From assembly GCF_039794105.1 (NCBI RefSeq), contig NZ_JBDIWA010000006.1, positions 62,001 through 126,000 of the forward strand: DNA of 64,000 bases, written 5' to 3'. This document shows, in pieces, positions 38,102-47,279 of this stretch. Origin of the DNA: Kuenenia sp039794105 (GTDB lineage Bacteria > Planctomycetota > Brocadiia > Brocadiales > Brocadiaceae). A program made the position numbers and the translations under genes. Each line of letters begins with the position of its first letter. The first letter of the stretch is position 1. Below the pieces are notes generated by a model that was not told the DNA's origin, searched no databases, and was given only the letters and a program-made list of their open reading frames with translations.

Positions 38102-39046
38102 ATGAAAAATATTACAATAAACAAAATATTGATATTTATGTCTATTTTCGCTCCTGTAAACAGCGGCCTATTTTTATTTAGTAACAATACCAGCATCTTT
38201 GCCGCAAATGATCACGGAACATCCATTTTACTGGTAGGAAAAGAAGATATCATATTGTATAAAAAAGATATTATTATAAGCACTGATGATCTAAAAAATA
38301 TTAAAAAGAATAAGACGCCACTCAGTGAAAAGAAGAGTGTGTTTAACATAGGTATGATTGATGAATATTTAAAAGAGGGGAAAAATTATGAGGCGAGAAA
38401 TCATCTTTCGGAAATTTTTTTAAATAAAAAAATCCCTGAAAAACAGCATGAAATTAAAGAATTATTAGATAAATTGAACAGTGAATTGATATTTTCAACC
38501 AAACCTTCCGAAGATGCGGTATTGTATACCGTGCAGGCTGGGGAAACGCTTTCGAAGATTGCAAAGCAATTTAATACCAATTATGAACTTATTATGAGAA
38601 TAAATAAAAAACCGGATTCACGACTGAATATTGGAGAGAAACTCAAGATTCTAAAAGGTAAAACAAAGATATTGATTAGTAAGAGTGAATTTACCCTGAC
38701 GGTGCTGCTGAACGACCGTTATGTGAAACAATACCGTATCGGTACCGGTAAGAATGATAAAACGCCGGAAGGAACGTTTGAGGTCAAGAACAAAATGAAG
38801 AACCCAACATGGTATTCGCCTTATGGCGGTGTTTATTCTTACGGAGATGAGAAAAACATATTAGGGACACGGTGGATAGGTTTTAAAGAAAAAGAAAATC
38901 TCGCAGGATTCGGGATTCATGGTACAACGATGCCTGAAACAATTGGTACCGCATCTTCAGACGGGTGTATTCGAATGAAAAATAGTGATGTTGAAGAAGT
39001 GTTTGATTTTGTTACAACGGATACCGGGATTATCATACAAAGATAA
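38102..39046 (+). CDS. LysM-containing L,D-transpeptidase
   Basis: 314 residues. A hydrophobic signal or anchor lies at ~8-26. A LysM domain is at 141-184 (YTVQAGETLSKIAKQF). The YkuD catalytic domain (~188-314) has GIHGTT (His273) and the active-site segment SSDGCIRM with Cys289. It acts in the periplasm by making 3-3 peptidoglycan cross-links or attaching proteins to peptidoglycan. It follows the stator genes, whose MotB products bind peptidoglycan. If the host is a planctomycete, this supports a peptidoglycan wall. Confidence 0.93.
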   Translation: MKNITINKILIFMSIFAPVNSGLFLFSNNTSIFAANDHGTSILLVGKEDIILYKKDIIISTDDLKNIKKNKTPLSEKKSVFNIGMIDEYLKEGKNYEARNHLSEIFLNKKIPEKQHEIKELLDKLNSELIFSTKPSEDAVLYTVQAGETLSKIAKQFNTNYELIMRINKKPDSRLNIGEKLKILKGKTKILISKSEFTLTVLLNDRYVKQYRIGTGKNDKTPEGTFEVKNKMKNPTWYSPYGGVYSYGDEKNILGTRWIGFKEKENLAGFGIHGTTMPETIGTASSDGCIRMKNSDVEEVFDFVTTDTGIIIQR

Positions 39047-39052
39047 CAGGCC

Positions 39053-39700
39053 ATGATGTATTTAAATGAGTCCATTGAAAAGTATTTGAATGATTCGGCT
39101 GCCTGTATTCCGGCGCCTGGCGGTGGTAGTGTGTCGGCATTAATTGGGGCGTTGGCGTCAGCAATGGCTTCAATGTCGATTCATTTTACTGTTGGAAAAC
39201 AAGGATTTGAACAAAATACCGGACGGTTAAAGGAATTACTGAAAGAATGTGAAAAGAGCAGAGAAGTGTTAACGGCATTAATACAGGAAGATGTTGATGT
39301 TTATAATGAAGTAGACAAGACATTACGGATGTCAAAGATTACAAGTGATGAAAAAAAATTTAGACTTGAATCCATGAGAAGGGCAACGATATTTGCGATG
39401 ATGGTACCCTTAAAAACCGCAATGACGTGTCTTTATGTATTAAAATTGACCGGAGAATTGGCGGAAATTACCAATCCAAATCTCATATCAGAAGTAGGTG
39501 TAGCTGCAATACTTGCTGATGCAGGATTTCAATGTGGTAAGATAAATGTTGATATTAATCTTTCGCATTTGAACAACCGGGTAATTATTCAAAAGGTACG
39601 AAATGAGATGCATCAGGCAGAGAAAACTGCCAAAGTTTATTTTAATGAAATTTATAAAATCGTACAAAAAAAATTGTGGGGAGAAAAACAAGCTCTTTAA
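39053..39700 (+). CDS. Cyclodeaminase/cyclohydrolase family protein
   Basis: 215 residues. The N-terminal ACIPAPGGGSVSALIGALAS and MASMSIHFTVGKQG are diagnostic of the formiminotransferase-cyclodeaminase C-terminal fold, and LISEVGVAAILADAGFQCG gives the central helix pair. Stand-alone members act as methenyl-THF cyclohydrolase (FchA) or formimino-THF cyclodeaminase in one-carbon metabolism. The exact substrate is not evident. A 25-bp overlap with the next reading frame disappears if that gene starts at 39709. Confidence 0.88.
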   Translation: MMYLNESIEKYLNDSAACIPAPGGGSVSALIGALASAMASMSIHFTVGKQGFEQNTGRLKELLKECEKSREVLTALIQEDVDVYNEVDKTLRMSKITSDEKKFRLESMRRATIFAMMVPLKTAMTCLYVLKLTGELAEITNPNLISEVGVAAILADAGFQCGKINVDINLSHLNNRVIIQKVRNEMHQAEKTAKVYFNEIYKIVQKKLWGEKQAL

Positions 39701-39708
39701 ATTGCGCT

Positions 39709-40224
39709 ATGGAATGGAGAATAAATAAAGGAAATACCAAATGCAGTGTTTGTGAGAAAAAATTCGAAGAAGAAGAGGACTATTATTCAGCCCTTTTTGA
39801 TGAAAATGAAAATTTTACACGAAAAGATTTTTGCGCTACCTGTTGGAAAAGAGATGCGCTTGAAAATCTTTTTTCTTTCTGGAAAACGAGGATAACGAGG
39901 CAGGGCAAACCAATACAAAAGTTTGTCAATATTGGCCTGATTCTGGATATATTTTGCAGATTAGAAGATAGTGAAAATGTACACAAAAAAAATTTACGAT
40001 ATGTTTTAGCGCTATATTTAATCCGAAAGAAGGTATTTAAATTCAAAAACCTGCAAAAGCAAGAAGACAAGGAATGTATTGTTGTTCAATATCCCAGAGA
40101 AGATAAAGAATATTATGTTTTTAATCCAAATATGAGTGAGGAAGAAATTGAATCACTCACGAGAGAAATGTCAGATCTTCTCGAATACCCTTATACAGAA
40201 CAAGGTATTTTAAATAATGTGTAA
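39709..40224 (+). CDS. Conserved small zinc-ribbon protein, function unknown
   Basis: 171 residues from the ATG at 39709; a GTG at 39676 would overlap the previous gene. TKCSVCEKKFEEEEDYYSAL and DFCATCWKRD give two Cys pairs of a treble-clef/zinc-ribbon type. The remaining residues are mainly helical and basic (VLALYLIRKKVFKFKNLQKQ), ending with acidic segments MSEEEIESLTREM. I do not know the family by name. It lies directly after the cyclodeaminase-family gene and is probably co-transcribed. The following spacer to 40379 has an AT-rich stretch and no gene. Confidence 0.7.
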   Translation: MEWRINKGNTKCSVCEKKFEEEEDYYSALFDENENFTRKDFCATCWKRDALENLFSFWKTRITRQGKPIQKFVNIGLILDIFCRLEDSENVHKKNLRYVLALYLIRKKVFKFKNLQKQEDKECIVVQYPREDKEYYVFNPNMSEEEIESLTREMSDLLEYPYTEQGILNNV

Positions 40225-40379
40225 TATTCGCATTTCTAATGAAACATCCATGACCTAAAGGTCACAAAGGGGGATGAAAATAAATAATCCACAGATTACA
40301 CAGATCAGGAGAAGATTAAAATAGTTTTTTTTCAGTGCTAATCTGCGGAATCTGCGGATAAAAAATATTTTCCAATAAA

Positions 40380-40613
40380 TTATTGCTTATTATATATGCA
40401 GGTACCGCATTCGACTGCAATGCCCAGGCTCTTTCTTTTTCTTAAAGCATTTCTAAGGCTTTCAATTTGCGATGAATCGGGATTCTTTTGCCTTTGCGCA
40501 ATCATTAACTGTGTGTGCATTTGTCTGGTCTTCTTAATACTTGGACATACTGCTTTTTTTATACCTACCGGACAGATACCGACTATTTTCTTTTTATTCA
40601 GTTGCCTTACCAT
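40380..40613 (-). CDS. Small basic protein, function unknown
   Basis: 77 residues. Several Cys (GICPVGIKKAVCPSIKK near the N-terminus and ECGTCIYNKQ at the end) suggest a metal site. Between them is a charged helix, MIAQRQKNPDSSQIESLRNA. GGAGGT lies 5-6 bases before the ATG at 40613, which is why I keep it despite its size. It is downstream of rnc on the same strand and could be the operon's last gene. Confidence 0.6.
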   Translation of the reverse strand: MVRQLNKKKIVGICPVGIKKAVCPSIKKTRQMHTQLMIAQRQKNPDSSQIESLRNALRKRKSLGIAVECGTCIYNKQ

Positions 40614-40671
40614 AAATTACCTCCGTTAATTGTTTAAAACAAAGAGAATTATTTAGTTACACGCAGAAGGT

Positions 40672-41385
40672 TTAATTTGAATCGGGTGTTAATATTTTCA
40701 AGGCTTCTTTCGCGGCAGATTGTTCTGCTTCTTTTTTGCTTTTTCCCCATCCCCGGCCATATTCACTCCCCTTAATTGATACCACTATTTCGAAGGATTT
40801 GCCATGGTCTGGCCCTATTTGTTGCAATAACCGGTAAGTTGGGGTAATACCGTATTCTTTTTGACTGTATTGTTGCAATATCGATTTGTAATTTTTTTTG
40901 TGCTGGTTTTTACAAACGAGATCTATTTCTTTTTTTAAATATCTTAATGTAAACTCACTGGCGGCTTCTATGCCTCCATCAAGATAAATTGCTGCAATTA
41001 AAGCTTCAAAAACATTTGCGAGCAAAGATTTCGGAAAGAGGTCCCTGTCGTTTAATCCTCTTCCTACTAAAAGAAATTCTTTTAAGCCGGCCTCCATGCC
41101 AACTTTTGCTAGTGTTGATTGGCTTACAACAACAGATTTTACATTTGTCAACTCCCCTTCGCTATAATGCGGCATCGTTTTGTAAAGATAGTCGGAGATA
41201 ATCATTCCTAATACTGCATCGCCAAGGAATTCTAACCGCTCGTTTGAAAAATTATTTTCAACCCGGCATGATGTATGCGTCAATGCCTTTTCAAGTAACA
41301 ACATTTTTTTAAAAGAGTAGCCAATAATGTTCTGGCATGCAATAAATTTTTCCAGGTTTGTTTGAGAGTTAGTTTGTAGTATCAT
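40672..41385 (-). CDS. rnc: Ribonuclease III
   Basis: 237 residues. The nuclease domain (1-155) contains the signature NERLEFLGDAVLGMIIS with its catalytic Glu/Asp set, and NVFEALIAAIYLDGG with the second acidic pair. The C-terminal dsRNA-binding domain (~165-235) has GRGWGKSKKEAEQSAAKEAL. It processes rRNA precursors and structured mRNAs. Its start overlaps the end of the upstream NYN gene by 17 bp, so the two are translated together. Confidence 0.96.
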   Translation of the reverse strand: MILQTNSQTNLEKFIACQNIIGYSFKKMLLLEKALTHTSCRVENNFSNERLEFLGDAVLGMIISDYLYKTMPHYSEGELTNVKSVVVSQSTLAKVGMEAGLKEFLLVGRGLNDRDLFPKSLLANVFEALIAAIYLDGGIEAASEFTLRYLKKEIDLVCKNQHKKNYKSILQQYSQKEYGITPTYRLLQQIGPDHGKSFEIVVSIKGSEYGRGWGKSKKEAEQSAAKEALKILTPDSN

Positions 41386-41902
41386 TTTTCTGAAACTTTT
41401 TTTCTTTAAATAACATAGATTCTTCTATAGCGGTATATTTTGTAGAAACATTGATGAGTTCTATGGCGGTGCTACGTCGAAAAGAAACAGTTTCAACCCT
41501 ACAACCATGATATTTCAATAGCTCTACCAGGGGAACAAAATCTCCATCTCCAGTAACCAATACAACTGTGTCTAATTTGGATGCAATTGAAATTGTATCA
41601 ATTGCAATACCCATGTCCCAATCACCTTTTGCGGTGCCGTCAGGCCTTAGTCGCAGATCCTTCGTTTTGATTTCATACCCTAATCGGCACAAAGCGTCTG
41701 TAAAACTGGATTGGTCCACATCTGGTTTTTGTACGATATAAGCTATTGCCCTTACTAAATTTCTACCACCTACTATCTCTAATAAAAGTTTACTATAATC
41801 AATCTTAGACTGATGTAACGCCTTTGCGGAATAAAACATATTTTGAACATCAACGAAGACCCCAATCCTTTGCGGAGAGTTGCCTATTTTTCCTACTGCC
41901 AT
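41369..41902 (-). CDS. NYN domain protein (LabA/DUF88-like, putative RNase)
   Basis: 177 residues. IGVFVDVQNMFYSAKAL supplies the first Asp and the Asn. The second site is GDWDMGIAIDTISIA, and VLVTGDGDFVPLVELLKYHG carries the third acidic pair, so the PIN-like NYN catalytic set is complete. A Mg-dependent RNase activity is likely. The coupled rnc gene downstream points to a shared RNA-processing role. A spacer (41903-42278) on the other side contains the divergent pheA promoter. Confidence 0.88.
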   Translation of the reverse strand: MAVGKIGNSPQRIGVFVDVQNMFYSAKALHQSKIDYSKLLLEIVGGRNLVRAIAYIVQKPDVDQSSFTDALCRLGYEIKTKDLRLRPDGTAKGDWDMGIAIDTISIASKLDTVVLVTGDGDFVPLVELLKYHGCRVETVSFRRSTAIELINVSTKYTAIEESMLFKEKKFQKNDTTN

Positions 41903-42167
41903 AAGTATACAATCCTTTCTGAACAGGTTAATATAAATTCATATAATACAAATACTTAAAAACGTAAGATAATGATATTGACGCTCAGGTAGGAAAATAA
42001 TAAATCAATCATAAAAATAGTATTTCAAAGAACGATGGCATCGTTATCGTTTTACATCATAACATGCCTAAATGCAAAATATTAGAGCAAAAATAAATTA
42101 TATTTCAATGATTTTAACAATGTTTCGTCTACAGTCAATTAAAAAAACTTTAAATGACTTAATTTTA

Positions 42168-42196
42168 TTGACTCTCTTGAGGAATTGTGATAAATT
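42168..42196 (+). promoter_or_regulatory. Predicted sigma-70-like promoter for pheA
   Basis: TTGACT (42168-42173) and TAAATT (42191-42196) are separated by exactly 17 bp, about 80 bp before the pheA ATG. This is the best promoter match in the spacer, but similar strings occur by chance in AT-rich DNA. Confidence 0.45.
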
Positions 42197-42278
42197 TAGT
42201 TGAAATTTTACCTATAAATGCTTTGTTATCAACGACTAACCTTAAATAATTACTATTTGCTGACTGGTTAAAATAGAC

Positions 42279-43358
42279 ATGAGTATCGATGATTTAAGGA
42301 ACGAAATTGACATAATTGATGATAAGATTGTAGATTTAATCAACGAAAGAGCAAAATTCGTTTTAAAGATTGGAGAAATTAAACAACAAAATCGTTCACA
42401 GGTTTACGTTCCTAATAGAGAGCAGGAAGTTTACCTACGAATTACATCAAAAAATAAGGGGCCTTTATCTAATGAATGCTTAAAAGCTATATACCGTGAA
42501 TTAATGGCAGGTTCTTTGGTGTTAGAGAAGGCTATTAAGGTTTCTTATCTCGGTCCTGAAGGAACGTTTAGTTATTTTGCCGCAAAACAGAAATTTGGTT
42601 CGTCTGTTGAGTACATACCAGCAAGAGGAATAGAATGTGTTTTCAGTGATGTGGCCGGCAATAGATGTGATTATGGTATTGTTCCCGTTGAGAATACCAT
42701 TGAGGGTGGCATTCGTGAAACATTGAACATGTTTGTAAAATATGACGTAAAGGTGTGTTCTGAAATAATTTTGCCAATCCATCATTATTTGATGGCAAAT
42801 TGCAAAAAAGAAGAAATTAAAAAGGTATTTTCGAAACCACAAATATTAACACAGTGTAAAAATTGGCTGGCGGTTAACCTTCCTTGCATTGAACTTATTG
42901 AGGTAAGTAGTAGCGCTGAGGCTGCAAGAATAGTAGAAGATGCTCAAAAGTCGGAGGAAGGCAGGTGTTTTGCCGTGATTGGCAATTCTGAGATTTCTCA
43001 CAAATATGGATTAAAGATTCTTTTTGAAAATATTGAAGACGACCCGAGTAATACGACAAGGTTTTTTATCCTCGGCAAAGAGTATAGTGGCCCCAGCGGA
43101 AAGGACAAAACAGCGATAATGTGCTACGTTAAAAATCGTTCCGGGGCATTGGTAGAAATTTTAGGGCCATTTAAATCGTATAACATCAATCTCACGAATA
43201 TAGAATCCCTGCCTACTCGGAAAAAGGCATGGGAATATTGCTTTTATTTGGATTTTGATGGACATGTATCAGACCAGAATGTTCAAAAAGCACTTGAAGA
43301 GATATCAAAAAAATGTTTTGATGTAAAGATTCTCGGCTCTTTTCCAAAGGGAGATTAA
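42279..43358 (+). CDS. pheA: Bifunctional chorismate mutase/prephenate dehydratase
   Basis: 359 residues in three parts. An AroQ-type chorismate mutase is at ~1-85 (LRNEIDIIDDKIVDLINERA). The prephenate dehydratase is at ~90-275, with YLGPEGTFSYFAA, VPVENTIEGGI and the catalytic Thr in NTTRFFILG near 258. A C-terminal ACT domain has SGALVEILGPFKSYNINLTN and the ESLPTR effector motif, which normally binds Phe for feedback inhibition. It leads from chorismate to phenylpyruvate. tpiA starts 6 bp after it. Confidence 0.96.
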   Translation: MSIDDLRNEIDIIDDKIVDLINERAKFVLKIGEIKQQNRSQVYVPNREQEVYLRITSKNKGPLSNECLKAIYRELMAGSLVLEKAIKVSYLGPEGTFSYFAAKQKFGSSVEYIPARGIECVFSDVAGNRCDYGIVPVENTIEGGIRETLNMFVKYDVKVCSEIILPIHHYLMANCKKEEIKKVFSKPQILTQCKNWLAVNLPCIELIEVSSSAEAARIVEDAQKSEEGRCFAVIGNSEISHKYGLKILFENIEDDPSNTTRFFILGKEYSGPSGKDKTAIMCYVKNRSGALVEILGPFKSYNINLTNIESLPTRKKAWEYCFYLDFDGHVSDQNVQKALEEISKKCFDVKILGSFPKGD

Positions 43359-43364
43359 GGGGTA

Positions 43365-44150
43365 TTGAATTCGGACAACCAAAAAAAAAGACCGATTATT
43401 CTGGGTAATTGGAAAATGAATAAATCCCTGAAAGAGGGGGTTCAATATGCCAGGTCTTTAAAAGCGGCTATAGCGGGGAAATCTGGGATTATATGCGGTA
43501 TTTGTCCGCCTTATGTTTTCCTCAAAGATATTTGTGCCGTTTTGGAGGGTAGTACGATATGTGTTTCAGCGCAAAATATGCACAGTGAAGCCAGTGGGGC
43601 TTTTACAGGTGAAATTGCCGCTCCAATGTTAAAGGAAGTCGGGTGTTCTCATGTACTTGTTGGCCATTCAGAGAGAAGACATATTTTTGGAGAAGACGAT
43701 TTTTTCATAAATGATAAAATCAAAAAAGCCATATCCTTTGAATTGGTTCCAATACTTTGCATTGGCGAGACGTTGGAAGAACGAGAGGCCGGGAATACAA
43801 AAGACGTCGTTCTTCGGCAGCTTAAAAATGGATTGCGTGGTGTTGGCATTGAAGTAATAAAATGCATTATCATTGCTTATGAGCCGGTTTGGGCTATTGG
43901 TACAGGCAGAACGGCTTCTCCTGAACAGGCAAACGAAGTTCATTCCTTTATCAGGACTATTTTATCTGAAGACTATGGTAAAGATATTGCAAAGAAGTTG
44001 AGTATTATCTATGGAGGGAGTGTAAAAGCAGATAATACGGGAGCATTGATACATCAGCCGGAAATTGATGGTCTTTTGGTTGGTGGCGCCAGCCTTGAAT
44101 TAGAATCTTTTTTAACAATTATTGAAGTTTTACAGGGTGTTGATTTTTAG
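43365..44150 (+). CDS. tpiA: Triosephosphate isomerase
   Basis: 261 residues. GNWKMNKS carries the catalytic Lys, VGHSERRHIFGEDD the His, and AYEPVWAIGTGRTA the Glu and the flexible loop 6. YGGSVKADN and GLLVGGASL form the phosphate site. It interconverts DHAP and glyceraldehyde 3-phosphate. The start appears to be TTG at 43365, preceded by AAGGGG; there is no in-frame ATG before the conserved domain. secG follows 41 bp later, a common neighbour of tpiA. Confidence 0.96.
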   Translation: MNSDNQKKRPIILGNWKMNKSLKEGVQYARSLKAAIAGKSGIICGICPPYVFLKDICAVLEGSTICVSAQNMHSEASGAFTGEIAAPMLKEVGCSHVLVGHSERRHIFGEDDFFINDKIKKAISFELVPILCIGETLEEREAGNTKDVVLRQLKNGLRGVGIEVIKCIIIAYEPVWAIGTGRTASPEQANEVHSFIRTILSEDYGKDIAKKLSIIYGGSVKADNTGALIHQPEIDGLLVGGASLELESFLTIIEVLQGVDF

Positions 44151-44191
44151 TTTGATAGTGTTATTTTTATATGAATAGGTAGGAGAGTTAG

Positions 44192-44590
44192 ATGGTTAAG
44201 GCGGAAAAGGCGTTTAAATGGGGGCTTGCTATTGTTGTTATCTTTGGCATTCTGAATGCATTCTTTTTTTTAAATTGGATTGTTGCGTTGAAAATAACAT
44301 TGCCAATTTTATGCGTATTTTTAATAGGTGCAATCTTGTTACAGTCCGGAAAAGGAGGAGGGTTGGCTGCTATTGGAGGTTTGGGCGATCAGTCAGCTTT
44401 TGGCACAAGAACAAGCTCGTTTCTTACGCAAGTTACCTATCTGATTGGCGCCGCCTTTATTGTTGCAACAATTTTCTTGTTTAAACTTTCTTCGCCTACC
44501 GGAGATTTAGGAACAATGATGACACACGAACATCAGGAACATCAGGAACCGCAGGAACATGAACACGGTGAAGATTGTGATCATGATTAA
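44192..44590 (+). CDS. secG: Protein translocase subunit SecG with acidic/His-rich tail
   Basis: 132 residues. Two membrane helices (~20-45 and ~75-95) with the intervening conserved loop LQSGKGGGLAAIGGLGDQSA and TSSFLTQVTYLIG. SecG stimulates SecYEG-SecA translocation. The C-terminal ~25 residues are mostly His and Glu (HEHQEHQEPQEHEHGED), unusual for SecG and possibly metal-binding. It sits directly after tpiA, the usual arrangement. The spacer 44591-44785 holds no gene. Confidence 0.93.
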   Translation: MVKAEKAFKWGLAIVVIFGILNAFFFLNWIVALKITLPILCVFLIGAILLQSGKGGGLAAIGGLGDQSAFGTRTSSFLTQVTYLIGAAFIVATIFLFKLSSPTGDLGTMMTHEHQEHQEPQEHEHGEDCDHD

Positions 44591-44785
44591 TGCACGTATG
44601 AAGGCAAGAACAATGTTGAAAATGCCGGGCTAAGGGTGTGCAGAAGAGTCTCTTTGACAATGTAATGGATGGATTACCGTAAAGCAAGGCAATGTTAAAT
44701 AAACAATTATTTAAGATAGTGATGAAACGAAAATGCAAAGAAATGATAGTCTGAGAGTCCGTTGATATAGATATGGAGCCTTATT

Positions 44786-45670
44786 ATGCTTAAGAGTATG
44801 ACCGGATTTGGAATTGCTGAATACAATGATGATAGGGGTACGATGCGTGTGGAAATCCGCTCTGAGAACAATAAATTCTTAAAAATAAATACACGTTTGC
44901 CGGAACAATTTCAGTCTTTTGAAAGTGAGTTTGATCGGGCTATAAGGAAAAAAATTGTTCGGGGTTCTGTTGTTTTATCGATGAACTATAAATCGTTTCG
45001 GCAAGAAAATGATTTTACATTAAATACGGAGAAGATAGAGGAGTATTATCGTTTGATAAGCGAGCTTAAAGGAAAAATCAAATGTGCTGATGAAATTTCA
45101 ATCAATTCTTTAGTACAATTGCCTGGAGTTTTAAAAAAAAACAAGGATGATGCGACTGACGATGAATCGTTATTGAGTATTTGTCATACTCTTATTGACG
45201 ACGCTCTGGAAAAATTATCAGAAATGCGCATAACCGAAGGGAGTCATATAAAAAAAGATATATTACAGAGAAAAGATTTTATCGTGTCAATGATGGATAA
45301 ATTTGAGGAACGATTACCATTAATAATTCAGGAATATGCAAAACGGCTGCACAGCAGGGTAGCATTCCTGCTTTCTGAAACCAACGTTGAACTTACAGAT
45401 AGTAATTTATGTCGTGAAGTCGCCATATTTGCAGAGAGAAGCGATATTGCGGAAGAAATAAACAGACTTAAAAGTCATATACATCAGTTGCAGGAGACAT
45501 TAGATTCTAATGAATCTATTGGCAGGAAACTTGATTTTATTATTCAGGAAATGTTTCGTGAGACAAATACGATGTGTTCTAAGGCTAACGATACCGTATT
45601 GTTGAAAGATCTTATTGATATTAAAATGGAAATTGAGAAAATCCGTGAGCAGGCTTTTAATATTGAATAA
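44786..45670 (+). CDS. yicC: YicC family endoribonuclease
   Basis: 294 residues. The N-terminal MTGFGIAEYNDDRGTMRVEI and SENNKFLKINTRLPEQF, and the C-terminal EVAIFAERSDIAEEINRLKS with GRKLDFIIQEMFRETNTM, are the conserved YicC and DUF1732 parts. YicC proteins cleave RNA. They are often encoded next to gmk, as here. Confidence 0.94.
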   Translation: MLKSMTGFGIAEYNDDRGTMRVEIRSENNKFLKINTRLPEQFQSFESEFDRAIRKKIVRGSVVLSMNYKSFRQENDFTLNTEKIEEYYRLISELKGKIKCADEISINSLVQLPGVLKKNKDDATDDESLLSICHTLIDDALEKLSEMRITEGSHIKKDILQRKDFIVSMMDKFEERLPLIIQEYAKRLHSRVAFLLSETNVELTDSNLCREVAIFAERSDIAEEINRLKSHIHQLQETLDSNESIGRKLDFIIQEMFRETNTMCSKANDTVLLKDLIDIKMEIEKIREQAFNIE

Positions 45671-45733
45671 GGGAATTGTTATAATGAGCAACAATAAATA
45701 TTTTAACCTGTTTGCCGGCATAAGCATATTTTA

Positions 45734-46279
45734 ATGGGGAAAATTGTAATTATTTCAGGGCCCTCAGGGTCTGGTAAAACAACGGTTTGCAAAATATTGA
45801 AGCAACAGGCTCATGTCGAAGAATCAATTTCGGTAACAACACGCTCACCCAGAAACAACGAAAAAGACGGCGAATCGTATCATTTTGTTTCTAAAGAGAA
45901 GTTTATGGAAATGATCAAAAATGGTGAATTTGCCGAATATGCAGAATATTGCGGCTACCATTACGGCACACCTCTAAAACCACTGCAAGATGCAACCAAA
46001 AAGGACATTTTTTATCTTCTGGAAATCGATGTGCAGGGGGCTTTGCAAATAAAAGAAAAATTTCCTGAAGCCATTTTAATTTTCTTATTGCCGCCGAATA
46101 ATGTAACCTTGAGCCAACGCTTGATTAACAGAAATACTGATAAGGCACAAGACCTGGTGAATCGCCTTAAAATGGCGGAAAAAGAACTGGAATACAAAGA
46201 TAAATATGACTATTGCGTTGTAAATGATGATTTGGACGCAACCGTAAATGCAATTCGTAACATTCTGAATATAACGTAA
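45734..46279 (+). CDS. gmk: Guanylate kinase
   Basis: 181 residues. P-loop GPSGSGKTT (9-17), SVTTRSPRNNEKDGESYHFV for GMP binding, GEFAEYAEYCGYHYGT and the lid region LLPPNNVTLSQRLINR. It phosphorylates GMP to GDP. The CoaC-like gene begins 3 bp after the stop. The rpoZ gene often found between the two is absent here. Confidence 0.96.
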   Translation: MGKIVIISGPSGSGKTTVCKILKQQAHVEESISVTTRSPRNNEKDGESYHFVSKEKFMEMIKNGEFAEYAEYCGYHYGTPLKPLQDATKKDIFYLLEIDVQGALQIKEKFPEAILIFLLPPNNVTLSQRLINRNTDKAQDLVNRLKMAEKELEYKDKYDYCVVNDDLDATVNAIRNILNIT

Positions 46280-46281
46280 TT

Positions 46282-46824
46282 ATGCACAATTGTATAGTTG
46301 TTGGGGTGACAGGAAGCATTGCTGCTTATAAGGCGGTTGAAATTGTATCGGGTTTGGTCAAAAGAGGCAGCACCGTGTTTGTGGTAATGACGTCTAACGC
46401 GCAGCGTTTTGTACATCCGGTAACGTTTCGTTCAATTTCCCAAAAAAATGTCATTACAGATTTATTTGTCGAAAATGAAAATTATAATCCTAGTCATGTA
46501 TCTCTGGCGGAGAGAGCAGATTTAATTGTAGTAGCTCCTGCTACGGCAAATTTTATTGGAAAAGTGGCTGCCGGAATTGCTGATGATGCATTAACCTGTA
46601 CGGTTATGGCCGCAAAAACCCCTGTAATTATCGCTCCGGCAATGAATGATAGCATGTATTTAAACCCAATAGTGCAGCAAAATATTAAAAAGTTAAAAGA
46701 GCATGGTTATATAATTATTGAACCGGAAGAAGGTCGTTTGTGTACAGGGAAGATGGGAAAGGGAAGGCTCGCTTCAAACGAAATGATAGTTTCTGTAATA
46801 TTAGAAACACTTAAAAACAAATAA
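46282..46824 (+). CDS. Flavoprotein, phosphopantothenoylcysteine decarboxylase-like (CoaC half only)
   Basis: 180 residues. VGVTGSIAAYKAVEIVSGLV binds FMN. ADLIVVAPATANFIGKVAAG follows, then PAMNDSMYLNP (the usual PAMNxxMW form) and EGRLCTGKMGKGRL with the catalytic Cys. This is the decarboxylase half of CoaBC. The synthetase half is missing, so CoaB must be encoded elsewhere or this is a related HFCD-family flavoprotein. It is in the gmk operon, where coaBC is normally found. Confidence 0.86.
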   Translation: MHNCIVVGVTGSIAAYKAVEIVSGLVKRGSTVFVVMTSNAQRFVHPVTFRSISQKNVITDLFVENENYNPSHVSLAERADLIVVAPATANFIGKVAAGIADDALTCTVMAAKTPVIIAPAMNDSMYLNPIVQQNIKKLKEHGYIIIEPEEGRLCTGKMGKGRLASNEMIVSVILETLKNK

Positions 46825-46829
46825 ATGCT

Positions 46830-47279
46830 GTGAAAACGGTCAGGGTAAAATTAAAGAGAAAACAGGGAACGGATGACTTGCCATTGCCGCAATACATGAG
46901 TGATGCGGCAAGTGGTATGGATCTTTATGCTGCCGTTGAAAGCGATTTAACGTTGAAACACAGCGAAATTAAACTCGTACCTACGGGTCTATATATTGAA
47001 TTGCCCTTTGGATATGAAGCACAGTTAAGACCAAGAAGCGGTTTGGCATTGAAGCATGGTCTAACACTTTTAAACACTCCAGGCACAATAGATAGTGATT
47101 ACCGCGGTGAAATCGGAATCATATTATGTAATTTCGGAAAAGAACCGTTTGTTGTGAAACGTGGTTTAAGGATTGCGCAAATGGTAATTCAACCAGTAGT
47201 GAGGGCAGAATTGATAGAAGTAGACCAGTTGGAAGAATCAAACCGTGGAGAAGGGGGTTTTGGTCACACGGGACATTAA
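46830..47279 (+). CDS. dut: Deoxyuridine 5'-triphosphate nucleotidohydrolase
   Basis: 149 residues. All five dUTPase motifs are visible: ASGMDLYAA, RPRSGLALKHGL, GTIDSDYRGEIGIIL, RIAQMVIQP and RGEGGFGHTG. It hydrolyses dUTP to dUMP, keeping uracil out of DNA. It starts with GTG at 46830, six bases after the CoaC-like gene. Confidence 0.96.
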   Translation: MKTVRVKLKRKQGTDDLPLPQYMSDAASGMDLYAAVESDLTLKHSEIKLVPTGLYIELPFGYEAQLRPRSGLALKHGLTLLNTPGTIDSDYRGEIGIILCNFGKEPFVVKRGLRIAQMVIQPVVRAELIEVDQLEESNRGEGGFGHTGH

